Source: Sycobia sp. Sy_11 (taxonomy: Eukaryota; Arthropoda; Insecta; Hymenoptera; Epichrysomallidae). From it: a stretch of DNA of 64,000 nt. Below, in pieces: positions 11,791-22,433 of this stretch. The stretch spans positions 252,501 through 316,500 of the forward strand of contig JACCIC010000054.1 in assembly GCA_018907035.1 (NCBI GenBank), read 5' to 3'. A program made the position numbers and the translations under genes. Position 1 is the first letter of the stretch, and each line of letters starts with the position of its first letter. The notes beneath the pieces were generated by a model. That model did not search any database and had not been told where the DNA came from. It saw only the letters and a program-made list of their open reading frames with translations.

Positions 11791-12556
11791 AGAATCCGAA
11801 TCATTTATCTAACTTTAAAACTGCTTTCCTCAAACCTCAAGCCGACAGGAGTGAATAAATTATGCGACGAGTAATCGCACGTATCAAATTGACAAATTCT
11901 CGTACGTAAATGCAGTTTCGTAAATTTTTAAACTCTGCTGCGCATTCCGTAATGTACAAGCAGGCCCTGTGCAAATCCCATACCCGCAAATACGTTGCGC
12001 ATTGTCGTACTTTGCATTATTTCACCTGATCTCGGGCAAGTGGCTTATTAAAAACGGCAACCGTTTATCCAGTCATTCTTCGCCCGTAATTCAATTCGGC
12101 GTGCGGGCCGACGTGGCCGAAGTACGGCCGCCGCGAACGAGCGGCCGAGGATGCGCCTCTATCATCATCGGCACCAGCGATGCGCAACCGAGCAGCTTCT
12201 CTCCGAGGCGAGCAGTCGCGGAGCTTTTCGTTCTGTCGCGTATTTACTTACTTTCTGCCCCGGTAAATATAAGTGAGCGCGGCAAAAAGCGCGGAGGGCA
12301 TGGGAGTGGCGGAGGGGAGGGGGGTGAGTCGAGGAAAGTAAGTTGGAAGACAAAAAAGGAGGGGGGCGGGGGAGGCGCACGTCGGCGACAAGAAAGCCCT
12401 ACAGAAGAAACTCGCCCATTGTAGACTGACCCTTATATACGCCGGGGAAAGAACTCCAGAACCTCTTCTCGTTTGTTTTACGTTTTAGTCGTGCTCTGTA
12501 CAGCTCTCGTTCTTCACTATATCTCCCGCTCGCTCTGTCTTTCGCTCTCTTTTTCT

Positions 12557-12561
<5 letters not shown>

Positions 12562-12605
<44 letters not shown>

Positions 12606-12628
12606 ACTAGGCTGAGTGCCGTGAGGGA

Positions 12629-12663
<35 letters not shown>
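12562..12663. repeat. Facing (CT)n and (GA)n arrays, hairpin-capable
   Basis: About 20 CT units (12562-12602), a 33-bp spacer, then about 14 GA units (12636-12663). The inner edges CTCTTTC and GAAAGAG continue the complementarity. A transcript could form a long double-stranded stem. Confidence 0.9.
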
Positions 12664-12668
<5 letters not shown>

Positions 12669-12955
12669 CAGCGACACAGGCGTACTCGAGAGGATGCCAC
12701 GGCCCGAATGGCCGCGAGCCTCCTTCCCGAAGAATATCGCAGTAAGGGAGAAAAAAAGAGGAGCGTACGGAGGACTTAAACCTCCGGCATGCTCGCAATA
12801 TCGTATATATATAACCTTCCAAAGTTGACACGGACGAACCGGAACCCCAGAAGCATTATGCCGTGTCCTCCATGAACATATATATAGATCTATGGACTTG
12901 AAAAGACGACGGATAAGAAAAATCGACGACCGCGGCTTTCTGATCAAATATATAA

Positions 12956-12960
<5 letters not shown>

Positions 12961-13008
<48 letters not shown>

Positions 13009-13038
13009 ATGGGTGTGGGTGTGGGTGTGTGTGTGTGT
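12961..13038. repeat. (TA)n-(GGGTGT)n-(GT)n compound repeat
   Basis: Interrupted TA to 13004, then three GGGTGT-like units and a short GT run. Confidence 0.95.
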
Positions 13039-13195
13039 AAGAGCCCTCCTCGGAAACTTCGAGGGAACCGCTATACACAACGGAATATTAATGAAAAGAT
13101 CAAAATGACATTTGGAAACACTTAAGTAAGAAGGAGAAAGAGGGCGAAAGGAGAGAGAAAAGAGCTAAAGCAATAAAAAAGAAGTATAAGGAGAG

Positions 13196-13198
<3 letters not shown>

Positions 13199-13239
<41 letters not shown>
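13199..13239. repeat. (GA)n microsatellite
   Basis: About 20 GA units with one AA interruption, inside a longer purine-rich stretch from about 13125. Confidence 0.97.
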
Positions 13240-13240
<1 letters not shown>

Positions 13241-13445
13241 GAATCACAACCCCTCGGTTGTCTTCTTACACTGTCTTCTATATATACAGCCACCCTCGCC
13301 ATTCTTTATCTTCTTTCTTTTTTATTTTCCTCAATGCCTCCTTTTATGCACGCTCGCACTCGTATATCTATATATATATATGCGCGTAGGAATGAAAATG
13401 AGCGGAATGCCTTGCATTTTTTCCCTCGCATCTGCCATACGCGGC

Positions 13446-13449
<4 letters not shown>

Positions 13450-13496
<47 letters not shown>
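13450..13496. repeat. (TA)n microsatellite
   Basis: About 47 bp of TA. It is the last (TA)n array of this length before 22122. Confidence 0.98.
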
Positions 13497-13499
<3 letters not shown>

Positions 13500-13998
13500 T
13501 CGCGATTCGCCGGAGCTTATATTCGATTCGACTTTTCTTCTTTTCGCAAGGCGGGAATGCCGCGCCACGCGCGTGCTAAGGGGCCTCCGTTCACGAGGAG
13601 AAAATCACCACGATGCATTATATATCTATTTCGTTCTGTCGCCGTGATATTTGAATTCCCTCCCATCCTCCCTCTCCCAATCGTGTTATAAAATCCCTGC
13701 CCGCGAATAGAGACCGCGCGCATAATATTACGCGCAGACGACGCGCGCAATGATATCGCGCAATTACGAGGAATCGCGCCCGCCCCACTCCCCCATCCCC
13801 CTCATAATATAATACGCCGCTGAATTCGCGCAATGCACGACCCAGTAACGAGCCGCTATATAGGATTCGCGAAAATTTGCACAGCGGCGGCGGGACGGGG
13901 GCGGCGCTGGCCGCGGCGACAAAAAGTTAACGCGCGCGCGCAGCTGGCGCAAACTTTCAACCATTAGTTGTGTCGTTAAAATTATTCGGAATTTTTTG

Positions 13999-14068
13999 CC
14001 CCCCCCCCCTCAACCCTCTCCTACTGCCCTGTCGCCGCGACCGCTATACTTCCGGAAAATTGGGGGGG
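13999..14068. repeat. Facing poly-C and poly-G runs
   Basis: Ten C at 13999-14008 and seven G at 14062-14068, followed by AGGGGG, about 53 bp apart. They are complementary and could pair. Confidence 0.8.
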
Positions 14069-14254
14069 AGGGGGTTCGTAGAAAAAAGGAAAAAAGTTTT
14101 TAATTATCAAAGTTTTCGCGCGGTAAAACGATTGTTCCGCTGTGGCGCATCTGTTTTGCAACTGTAATAGCGAAAAACGCAAGGGCATCACTGGTGCGCT
14201 GCGCTTTTCCTTTTTTTTTTCTCTTTTTTTTCGTAACGACGCAAGCGCGGGATC

Positions 14255-14272
14255 AAAAAAAAAAAAAAAAAA
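14255..14272. repeat. Poly-A run
   Basis: Eighteen A, then AAGAAGAAA. It might be the tail of an old retroposed copy, but no target-site duplication or element body is recognisable upstream. Confidence 0.9.
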
Positions 14273-14460
14273 GAAGAAATGTTGCCATCGTTATTAGACA
14301 ATTGCCGATAGCGATTACAGAAAAAAGTGCTCATCGAGCTTTTTTGTGCGTCGTTCGCGTCGTGAGCTTCAATTGTAGATTATCGGATGACCGCGATCAG
14401 AGGCGCAACAACTGTTTCGTGACAGGAAAGTTCGTAGATTTTAAAACCAAAAAATAAGTT

Positions 14461-15440
14461 AGAAAAGCATTTATTATTTTCTCAAATCTAGTACCAGTTT
14501 ATTTTTTATGAAAAAGTTTTAGCGTTCTTTTATCGAAAATTTCCTTATGCAATGAACACTGCTAAATTAAATTAACGTTCTGCTTCTTCTTAATGGGCTA
14601 TCCTGGTCCATTTTTGTCGTTTGAACAGAAATTACTCTTTTTTCATATCTAATATACGTAGATATATGAAAGTACTATGGATTTTCAGCAACCATTCATT
14701 ATTAAATTATCAAGTATTTTTATCTGTGCTACAATAATATTCTCCTGCCAATCAGACTGCCTTGGCCTGTCACTCGTAAAGGACATAAAAACCGATCAAG
14801 ATATTCGATAGTTTGTTCAAAGGCAGTCGACACAATTACGTTTTAATCTTCATCCCTATTATTTACGTATATCCTAAATTGTTGCAAAATGTTTCAAATT
14901 AATTCATGAGAAATGCGAACGTTCTTGAATATTTGATGTTATTTCACCGAGACGCCTGCCTCGCGCCAGATTTATGTTCAAACGTGCTTCTGAATAATTG
15001 AAATTTGAATTACAATTGATCTCGTTCCAATTCTGAATAGCGACTTTCCATGTCGATTATCTTCGCCAGGCTTTCGATATTTGTACATCTGATTTTCTTC
15101 ATATATTCCAGAATTGAACTGAACTTGCAATGTATCTTCTAAGTAAAATTTTTAAATAAATCTTTCCACATATTATTATACGTTATTTACAAACTTCATC
15201 AACACTGCGATTTCATAGGCTATTTATTGTTAATTATGTTGCTTCGAGTGTTCGACATATAATTAAATATTTTGCTCACATTGCTTCTGTTGAAAGATCT
15301 TCAAAATATTGAGTGATCTAGACAAAGCCAAGAACTAACACTATCCATGGTTAGTTTGATCACCGAGGCATTATCGTTATCGTTCTTAATCTAATCGTAC
15401 GGGTCAATTAATATCTCGCATTGATGCACAAGTATACGGA
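14461..15440. other. AT-rich non-coding stretch
   Basis: Unique sequence without microsatellites. It carries the second copy of the dispersed 27-mer. No gene recognised. Confidence 0.6.
14641..14666. repeat. Dispersed near-identical 27-mer, copy 2
   Basis: Matches 5261-5287 except for one substitution and one indel. Here the outer ends TTTCATATCT and AGATATATGAAA also form an imperfect inverted repeat with a 2-nt bulge, spanning 14641-14671. Confidence 0.5.
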
Positions 15441-16500
15441 GCTCCACATTTAAAGATAAAAACCCCCCGATCCCTACGCTCCTGAGTGCACTGAGTAAAA
15501 GCTTCGTTACGCACACAAAACCCACGAAAATCAACGACGAGCGTCTCCGAAACAGTCAGCAGTCTGCTTTCTTTAATTTGGCGATTTAAAGAGAAGTAGA
15601 AAGAAAAAGATTAGCCCAACAACGCGTAGGGAACGCGTCCCAGCGTAAAAGCCGTCTCGCGCGGATTTGTTACTTATCCTGCGCCCCCCTCCCTCTCCCT
15701 TTCGCGCCCAACTGCCCCCCCCACGCGCAATCCTCAGCTCGTAAATTTAAACTCCGACTCTGTGCAAACTTTATCGCGGGAGAGCGGCCGGGTGAGGGGG
15801 GGGGGGCATTTTGCACGGCGCAAAAGCCCCGCGCACTTTTAGCCTGATTAGCGGGGCGAAATGATTTGAAATATTTCGGCGACTGATGAACGCGCTCGCG
15901 CTTTCCTTCATTGCCATCCGTCGTCCTTCTCCCCCTTCGGGCGCGCTCCCGTTTTAAATGTTGTCCGTTTTAAACGGCTGTCCGCGCGCACGTTTCCGAC
16001 TAAAGCGAGTATATTTTCTTTCGAGGAAATACCGACGCTCACGGTATTATCTAAGTATTGAATATTTATTTCATCGCTCAACGGTATCCGTCGCGAATAT
16101 CGCGCCGAGCGGTCCGCTCGCCTCATTGGCCAATTATAAATATATAATATAGAAACGAGTTAATTGCAATATAATGCGCCCCGTTAGTCAATGGCCGGGA
16201 ATAATTAATTACCGTGCAGGTCTGCGAATATTCTTTGTCGGCCGGGCTCTATACAAAGGGGAGGACGGATCGCTGCGACGACTCGATTGTACTCGGACCT
16301 CGCTATTTCTTTCTCTCTCACTCGCTCTCTCTGTATGTATCTCCTCTCCTTCTCTTCGACGCTTACCCGTTTCACTTGCAAAATTATCGCAGCTATTCAA
16401 TAAGAAAGCGCGCGGTGCAGTATTGAAAATACTTAATTTCTGCCCATCTCGCTGCTGCTATGCGCCGGGCCGGATTGGATAATGGGTTACGTAAGGAGTG
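15441..16500. other. CpG-rich block without TA arrays
   Basis: CpG-rich unique sequence with C-runs (about 15684 and 15714), a G-run (about 15797-15806) and a weak CT stretch at 16310-16355. Frames of 60-100 codons on both strands look random. A candidate regulatory region by composition only. Confidence 0.5.
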
Positions 16501-17640
16501 CGCGGTTGTTAAAGAAGTTATATTAGGAATTACAGTTTCTTTCATAATAACGTTACCTTAAATACAACGAAGGCATTCGGAAAATCTTCATTATATGCCA
16601 TAATGATCATGAAAAAGAGAGATTCTTTATTTTTAGTTTTCTTAATTCTTCTGTTAATTCATTCTTCTCATGCATAATACATCGATCGATAAATGTTTAT
16701 TAAATAAAAAGTTTCGCATCGTACCAGCTATTTACCAATAGACTTCGTGCTCGAGAATTTATTTATATACAGCCTTTCCCCCCAGCCCGCTTCGATCATG
16801 CGGAAATGTGAATACGTGCTCGCAGCAAGCGCGCTACGATAAAAATTGATATGTGAGTATCAGAACTAAGATCGTGGATGAACTTTCGAGATACGAGCAT
16901 AACCGATTTGTCGATTTTTGTTTTGGATGCTGATTAAAACGATCGTAGTGGTGTTTGATGCAAATTTAATTTTTATGTCAAAAACTATAAACGCATAGTC
17001 CGTTTTGCGAACGTATCTCGGGAAATAGTAAAATTTACAAAGAAAATATTTCAAAATATCGTTGCACATCTGATTAAAATAGATTTTTTTTTTATTCTAT
17101 TCAATTATGCTCTACGAGCAGTATTTCTCGAGAAAAATGCACGCGAAGGTACCTGTACTGAATAGATGTGGGAAATCTTTCAGGAGACCCCGAGACGGAA
17201 TTATGTCGAACTTTCACCCAGAAATATTGTTTACACCGAAAACCGTATAAAACAATGTCATAAAATTTAAAATATCTATTTTTTTGGAATAAAGAAATAA
17301 AATCAAGAATTAAAAAATGATTTCCTTTGTACGTATTGTTAAGTAGTAGCAGACGTTCGTGGTTAGCTTTTTGCTCCAAGAGGGTGGACGATCGTCGGGA
17401 ATGATCCGGCACCCGTCTATAATGCACACATTACACATTACTCGCAAGTCACCCACCGCTGATGAACGACAATGTGATCTTGATTTCGAAGAAAATGAAC
17501 CGCGGCCACGTCTGGGCATTTTTGCTAATTAAGCTCAAATCGCCGGCACAATTAAAATAATGACGACGTTAATAATAACGACAACAATTTCGAAGCAACA
17601 ATTTAATCCCGCACTTAACAAGGTTATTAAGATTTAATGA
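16501..17640. other. AT-rich non-coding stretch
   Basis: Unique sequence. Includes a perfect 12-bp palindrome TTTCTCGAGAAA at 17124-17135 and a T-run near 17087. A 108-codon frame on the minus strand (17101-17427) begins at an ATG but matches nothing I know and is within chance length. Confidence 0.5.
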
Positions 17641-17856
17641 ACGCGCGCGGGAATTTCTCGGTATGCGCACGCGCAATTATATCTGTATGTATAGCTTAAG
17701 GTTGAAGCGTATAGGAATGGGAAGGAGAGCCACGTTACGCACGCGCTTTAACAAATCCGTTTGGCGAAAGTGTACAATAATTGGCCTTATCTAGGCCGCC
17801 TCTCTCGTCTCGTTGCGCGGTGAGCATTATTATACACGCGGGGTTCGGACCAGGAC

Positions 17857-17858
<2 letters not shown>

Positions 17859-17925
<67 letters not shown>
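17859..17925. repeat. (CA)n-(GA)n-(CA)n compound microsatellite
   Basis: About 14 CA units, about 16 GA units, then four CA units. The sandwich order suggests a GA expansion inside an older CA array. Confidence 0.96.
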
Positions 17926-17927
<2 letters not shown>

Positions 17928-18145
17928 CAAAGAGGACGTACACAATATGAATTTCAGCTACACGTAATCTTCGTCATCTTTCAATTAGCAAATCTCGGTG
18001 GCCGCATAATCGGCATCCCTCCCATACTTCTCCCCACAAAACAAAAACTTTCCCAATTTCAGGCTAGGCCGAGAGAATAATTGCAGAAATACGCTATTAT
18101 TAATGGCGACGTAAGCTCCCGTCGAGCGGGAGATACAAAACGAAC

Positions 18146-18164
18146 AAAAAAAAAAAAAAAAAAA
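18146..18164. repeat. Poly-A run
   Basis: Nineteen consecutive A. No retroelement body is recognisable next to it. Confidence 0.95.
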
Positions 18165-18518
18165 GAACGAGCTCGAAGCGCATACGAACGAAAATAAGGG
18201 AACCGACGATTCATTATTATTTTTCGATCGTACATTTGGCGGGGGAGCGTATAGTCGGGCGAAAATTCGCGCCCCGCGCATACGTAATATACAAGGATCG
18301 GTTGCGATAGAGCGCGCGCTCGCGGAAGATTCAATCGATCCTGCTGGCTTTGTACCAATGGCAATCCGACCGGGCGGAGAGCCGAGCCGTTAAACCCGGA
18401 AATCAGATTTCTTTATTCCGATACAGTAAATTGATGATAAATCAACGTCCCTCCCCCCCTTCTATTTTTCTCTTTCACCTTCCTCCTCTGATCCTGTCTC
18501 TCCATCTCTTCTGGGCAG

Positions 18519-18543
18519 TCTCTCTCTCTCTCTCTCTCTCTCT
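18519..18543. repeat. (CT)n microsatellite
   Basis: About 12 CT units. A second CT array of similar size lies at 18725-18746. Confidence 0.96.
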
Positions 18544-18602
18544 AGGAACACAACTCGGCATGCCCACATCGCCGCGAGAGGGACAAAGAGATAGAGTGAG
18601 AA

Positions 18603-18605
<3 letters not shown>

Positions 18606-18633
<28 letters not shown>
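18606..18633. repeat. (TG)n microsatellite
   Basis: About 14 TG units between the two CT arrays. Confidence 0.97.
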
Positions 18634-18780
18634 TTGTATCTGTGCGCGCGTGAATATGTATCGTTCTCATAAAAGCCAAGTACTAATGTAACCCCCCGCA
18701 GTTTGCGCTCCCTTTTTCTTGGCCGCTCTCTCTCTCTCTCTCTCTTTCCCTTTAACTGTCATAGTGATGGAAGTGCGGGG

Positions 18781-20860
18781 CTGGCGGGTTTTCAAATTAT
18801 CGAAACTTTTTAGCCGATAAATTTTCTTGCAATCGAGGCTTTATGAATATTTCATCGCGAAACTGTTTACATTTGGATTGTTTTGAAGTATGGCGCCGAC
18901 TGCCGCGGAAGAAATTTTTAAATCGTTTTGTCCTATTCAGAGATATACGCGTTATTTAACATGAACTTTGCACGCCGACAGAATGCAGAGGCTAGCTAAA
19001 GACATCGAACGATGTCAAAATCATTGCGTATGCATTACGTATAACGTTCTATGATTTATGGCTTGAAAACGACGGATTATCCAAAATAAATGTTGATTCA
19101 ATTTTAGTTTGCATTTTTTATTCTTTTCCGCAACGCACTACGACTTTACGTACACGTCGAGAAGCTGTTCGAAAATAATGGAATTTTAAAGATGCGACTC
19201 GGTGGAAACTGAAACAATTGAATAGTAAGAGGGTGACTCTGCAATTCCATTGTCTCTACTCCGTTTATAACAATGTAATAAGTGTTTCTGAATTTTTAAT
19301 GAAGAAAAATAATAGCATAATTTGCATATAGCAAATCGCATATAGCAAAAACTTGCACACCAAAGGACCAATAAAAGTATTCATACAGGAACTCTAGCAA
19401 TTAATTTATTTTTGCTTTTATCGACAATGAATCTTGTACGAGGAGAAAGATTGCCACAAATAGACTTCAATTCAATTCTATATTGTGACCGCGTTCAATT
19501 CCTATATGGCACAAGCGTTTGTGGAATACGTATAGGAGACAGTTCGATAAATTATCCATTAAATAAAATCGAGATGACATAATTAGGCGTTTAGTAATAT
19601 CGATACAAATTATTATCTAAATTAACAATTTTCATTTACAAAAAATTCTGTTATAAAATCTAATCATACAGTTCGTCAGATAGTACATAATGATAAAAAT
19701 TTATTGCTTTGAAAACTATTACGAAAGACTACGGATTACAAGATACAAAAACCGTCATTTTAGTGTTTTACATTATTTAAAGCGCCTCAAAAAATAGAAC
19801 ATCGAATAACACAGCCAGACGTAATCCAGCTAAGATGCCGTTGAGGCGCAAGTGGCTGCCAAGAGTCTAGAGATGCAAGAGATAAGTGTCTGCGAACCTA
19901 ATAACACTCTTGATTCTTTTAATCCAATTTAGGTGGCTGGGAGGGAGGACTGAGCTTCTTCAGCGACGTCTAAAATTCGCTATGTGGATCCTGTATTCTC
20001 GAATAAGGTCTTCGGTGGCCTTGGCCAGGTTGGAAGGGCAGAAATTAAAAATTTCAATAATTTTTTTTTACTTACAGTATAATTAATACTTTCACAGACT
20101 AAGAATACCAATAATATTTTTTTTTACTCATAGTGCTATTAATACATTAATTAGCGTGCGACTGGAATTGAGATTTTTATTTCATATGCAAATATTTATT
20201 CATTTACTACCAGCCAGTCGATATAAGTACAATATTGCATTTTGAATGCAAATAAATACTATTTTCGAAGATTTATTAAAAAACATGACAACGAAGGTTT
20301 TAATATATTTAGTTGTATTTATACGTTATTTTACTTGTTGAATGTTCTTTACTGTAAATTTTATAATATTCAGTTTATATTATATTAATATTGTACATGT
20401 TTACTGAAATCTGTCCGAAATCTGTTCCGTGGCTCTGCTTACAATTATACGGAATATTTCTCTTATACATGTAATTTATTCTTTGGACTTTGATAATACT
20501 CAATTCAATATTTTATAGAAGACAAAATTTTGTGAAGCTGAAGCAGATTCAGTGGTAATATCGTATCTCATTTTTTCGTACATAGAAAACCAATCAAAGA
20601 ACATATTGTTTTCGTAATTGGAGACTAAATACTCTTCAAAAATGTTACTATTTGTAAACCATATGCAATTAATTAATGTATTGCCCAAAACTAAAGTCAA
20701 ATAGCTTTTCAAACCGGTGTCCCATAATTAAAACTAAAAATCCTTTAATAAAAATGACGAAACTTTGCCAATAGAGTCTTCAATCGACCATTTTACGTAA
20801 CCGAAATAAACTCTCGAAAAATGAATAATCGGCATTTAATCCCACCCGATATTTTTTCAA
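18781..20860. other. AT-rich non-coding stretch with one compositional island
   Basis: AT-rich unique sequence except for 19812-20041, which is GC-balanced and non-repetitive and is described separately. No confident gene. Confidence 0.55.
19812..20041. other. Non-repetitive GC-balanced island, possible exon or element remnant
   Basis: About 230 bp standing out from AT-rich surroundings without microsatellites or unusual CpG. On the plus strand a frame of about 32 codons starts after TAA at 19831 and ends in TAG at 19932. That TAG closes a pyrimidine-leaning stretch resembling a 3' splice site. On the minus strand the right half is open for about 25 codons, and the frame continues past one TGA. 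No family recognised; could be a pseudogene piece, transposon relic or chance. Confidence 0.2.
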
Positions 20861-20905
20861 TTAGAGAAGACTCGCGACCGCACCCACGCGCTACTCACAA
20901 GCGCA

Positions 20906-20906
<1 letters not shown>

Positions 20907-20939
<33 letters not shown>
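20907..20939. repeat. (CT)n-(CA)n compound microsatellite
   Basis: Five CT units merging into about 11 CA units, followed by interrupted CT. Confidence 0.95.
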
Positions 20940-21194
20940 TTTCTCTCTCTTTCTCTCTATCTCTCCTGCTCCACCTCGTCGGTTATGTGTATATATACGA
21001 CCGCAAGAACGTCTCTTTTTTTGCTTTCGAAATGGCCATTTTCTCCCCCAAGCGTTCTGGCTGTATTTTTCAGTGACGTTATCCGACCGTGGCATCGGCA
21101 GTCCGTTGCACACGTACGCACATATACGTACCCGAGCATTCGTTCGCTCCGTAAGAATGATTCACTGTTCAGTCGGCAGGCTTTTCTCTCTCCA

Positions 21195-21214
21195 GCTCTC
21201 TCTCTCTCTCTCTC
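21195..21214. repeat. (CT)n microsatellite
   Basis: About ten CT units in a pyrimidine-rich region. Confidence 0.92.
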
Positions 21215-21716
21215 TTACTGTTACTTGACGATAAAACGCACCGGATTAATTTGTCAGACCAAAAGAAGCGCCGGCAAAGTGGCACTTCTCTCTCCCTCGC
21301 CCTCTTTCTCCCTCTCCCTCCAACCATCTCCTCCTCTACCAGTTCACATCATGTTTATAGGTGTATGGGCACGCGTGCGTTCAGGGTCGCTTGCAATCGG
21401 CCCTGTCGTACACGCTTGTATACTATTTTGTAAAGCGCTGTTATTGTCTTCCTCTATCTCGTTCGAGCGTTCGACTCGCCTCGCTTGACTCCGCCCTTGG
21501 CTGATGGATAGTTCCGAAAAAGTATATATATATATGTCAAAGGATGCACGTAAGGCACGCGGGACGCAGAAAAAAACGAAAAGAAAAATGCGTTTAAGGA
21601 GGCGAAACGAGGTCGCGGCTCGACGGAGAGCTCGCGAGAAGCAAAACACCGCGACGCGCCGAGCACGCGTTTGAGGCGCTCCGCTCGTTCGGTATCCCTG
21701 GGCTGTGAGTACAACC

Positions 21717-21974
21717 TAGAGAGAGAGATAGAAGGGGGGAGAAGGGTAAGAGCAAGAGAGACGGACAGAGATAAAGCAAAAAGGGGAAAGCCAAAGCGAA
21801 TCCGGCGAAAAAACGAAGGAGCGAGGTGAGAATGGCAAAAGGGGAGGGGGGACTCGGGGAGCAACAGGCCCTGCGAAGCTGCGCGAGCCAAGGGTAGACA
21901 AGGGGGCGAGCCAGGGTTCGGGGGAGAGAGGGGGGGAGAGTTTCGAGACAGACAGACAAGCAGACAGAGAGACA
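21717..21974. other. Long polypurine-rich tract
   Basis: About 255 bp in which the plus strand is dominated by A and G (GAGAGA, GGGG, AAGG words) with few pyrimidines. The minus-strand frames are Ser/Leu/Pro-rich artefacts of this bias. Such tracts can form triplex DNA. Confidence 0.7.
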
Positions 21975-22118
21975 CGCGCGCCGGCTTGGACGACCCGTTT
22001 GTTGGAACGTTGTTTCCGGCACACGCGGATCCGCCTTCGATAAGGCCTGCCGCCCATACAGCTGCCGGCTTGTCACGCCTAAACTCCGCGCGCGGGAGCA
22101 CGCACAGCCGAACTACCA

Positions 22119-22121
<3 letters not shown>

Positions 22122-22163
<42 letters not shown>
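22122..22163. repeat. (TA)n microsatellite
   Basis: About 42 bp of TA followed by two TATG units. Confidence 0.98.
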
Positions 22164-22171
<8 letters not shown>

Positions 22172-22251
22172 TTATGCGATATACTTTATAATTTACGCGT
22201 GCGAGAGGCTGCGTGCGCGCAGTCTCGAGCGGCGGCCCTAAACTCGATCGA

Positions 22252-22255
<4 letters not shown>

Positions 22256-22289
<34 letters not shown>
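22256..22289. repeat. (CT)n microsatellite
   Basis: About 17 CT units, 93 bp after a (TA)n array. Confidence 0.97.
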
Positions 22290-22295
<6 letters not shown>

Positions 22296-22384
22296 TTCTC
22301 GTATACGGATAAAGGGCTCTGCGGAGCGCGGCTCGGTATTCCGCGGGACCAGGCCCATTTGTCACCGCGGGTGCGCGCCGAGCG

Positions 22385-22433
22385 TATATAAGAGGGCGAA
22401 AGGGGTGGGAGGGCGGCGAGCCGATATAAATAG
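22385..22433 (+). promoter_or_regulatory. Possible core promoter: two TATA-box matches
   Basis: TATATAAG at 22385-22392 and TATAAATAG at 22425-22433 lie 40 bp apart in CpG-rich DNA where TATA words are otherwise unexpected. A start site would lie near 22415-22465. I see no convincing initiator or downstream coding exon, so this is a motif observation only. Confidence 0.15.

Larger units (their letters stand above)
10481..11960. other. AT-rich non-coding stretch
   Basis: Unique AT-rich sequence with two (TA)n arrays near its end. No gene or RNA recognised. Confidence 0.6.
11961..14460. other. CpG-rich, repeat-dense block
   Basis: Contains a CpG-rich start (11960-12270), a purine-rich stretch (12290-12375), facing (CT)n and (GA)n arrays, two (TA)n arrays, another (GA)n, C and G runs, and a long A-run. 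No frame free of these repeats resembles a known protein. Confidence 0.6.
17641..18780. other. CpG-rich block with CA, GA, CT, TG and A repeats
   Basis: Short microsatellites of several types separated by CpG-rich unique DNA. No (TA)n array. Confidence 0.6.

Noticed and set aside
14255..14272. A18 run as a possible retroposon tail, and a similar A19 at 18146
   Set aside because: No upstream element body, internal promoter boxes or flanking target-site duplication could be found.
17124..17135. TTTCTCGAGAAA palindrome as a heat-shock element
   Set aside because: The spacing between TTC and GAA is four bases instead of the required two.
21551..21562. TAAGGCACGCGG, identical to the first 12 bases of miR-124
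   Set aside because: The rest of the mature sequence does not match and there is no complementary 5' arm upstream, so no precursor can form.
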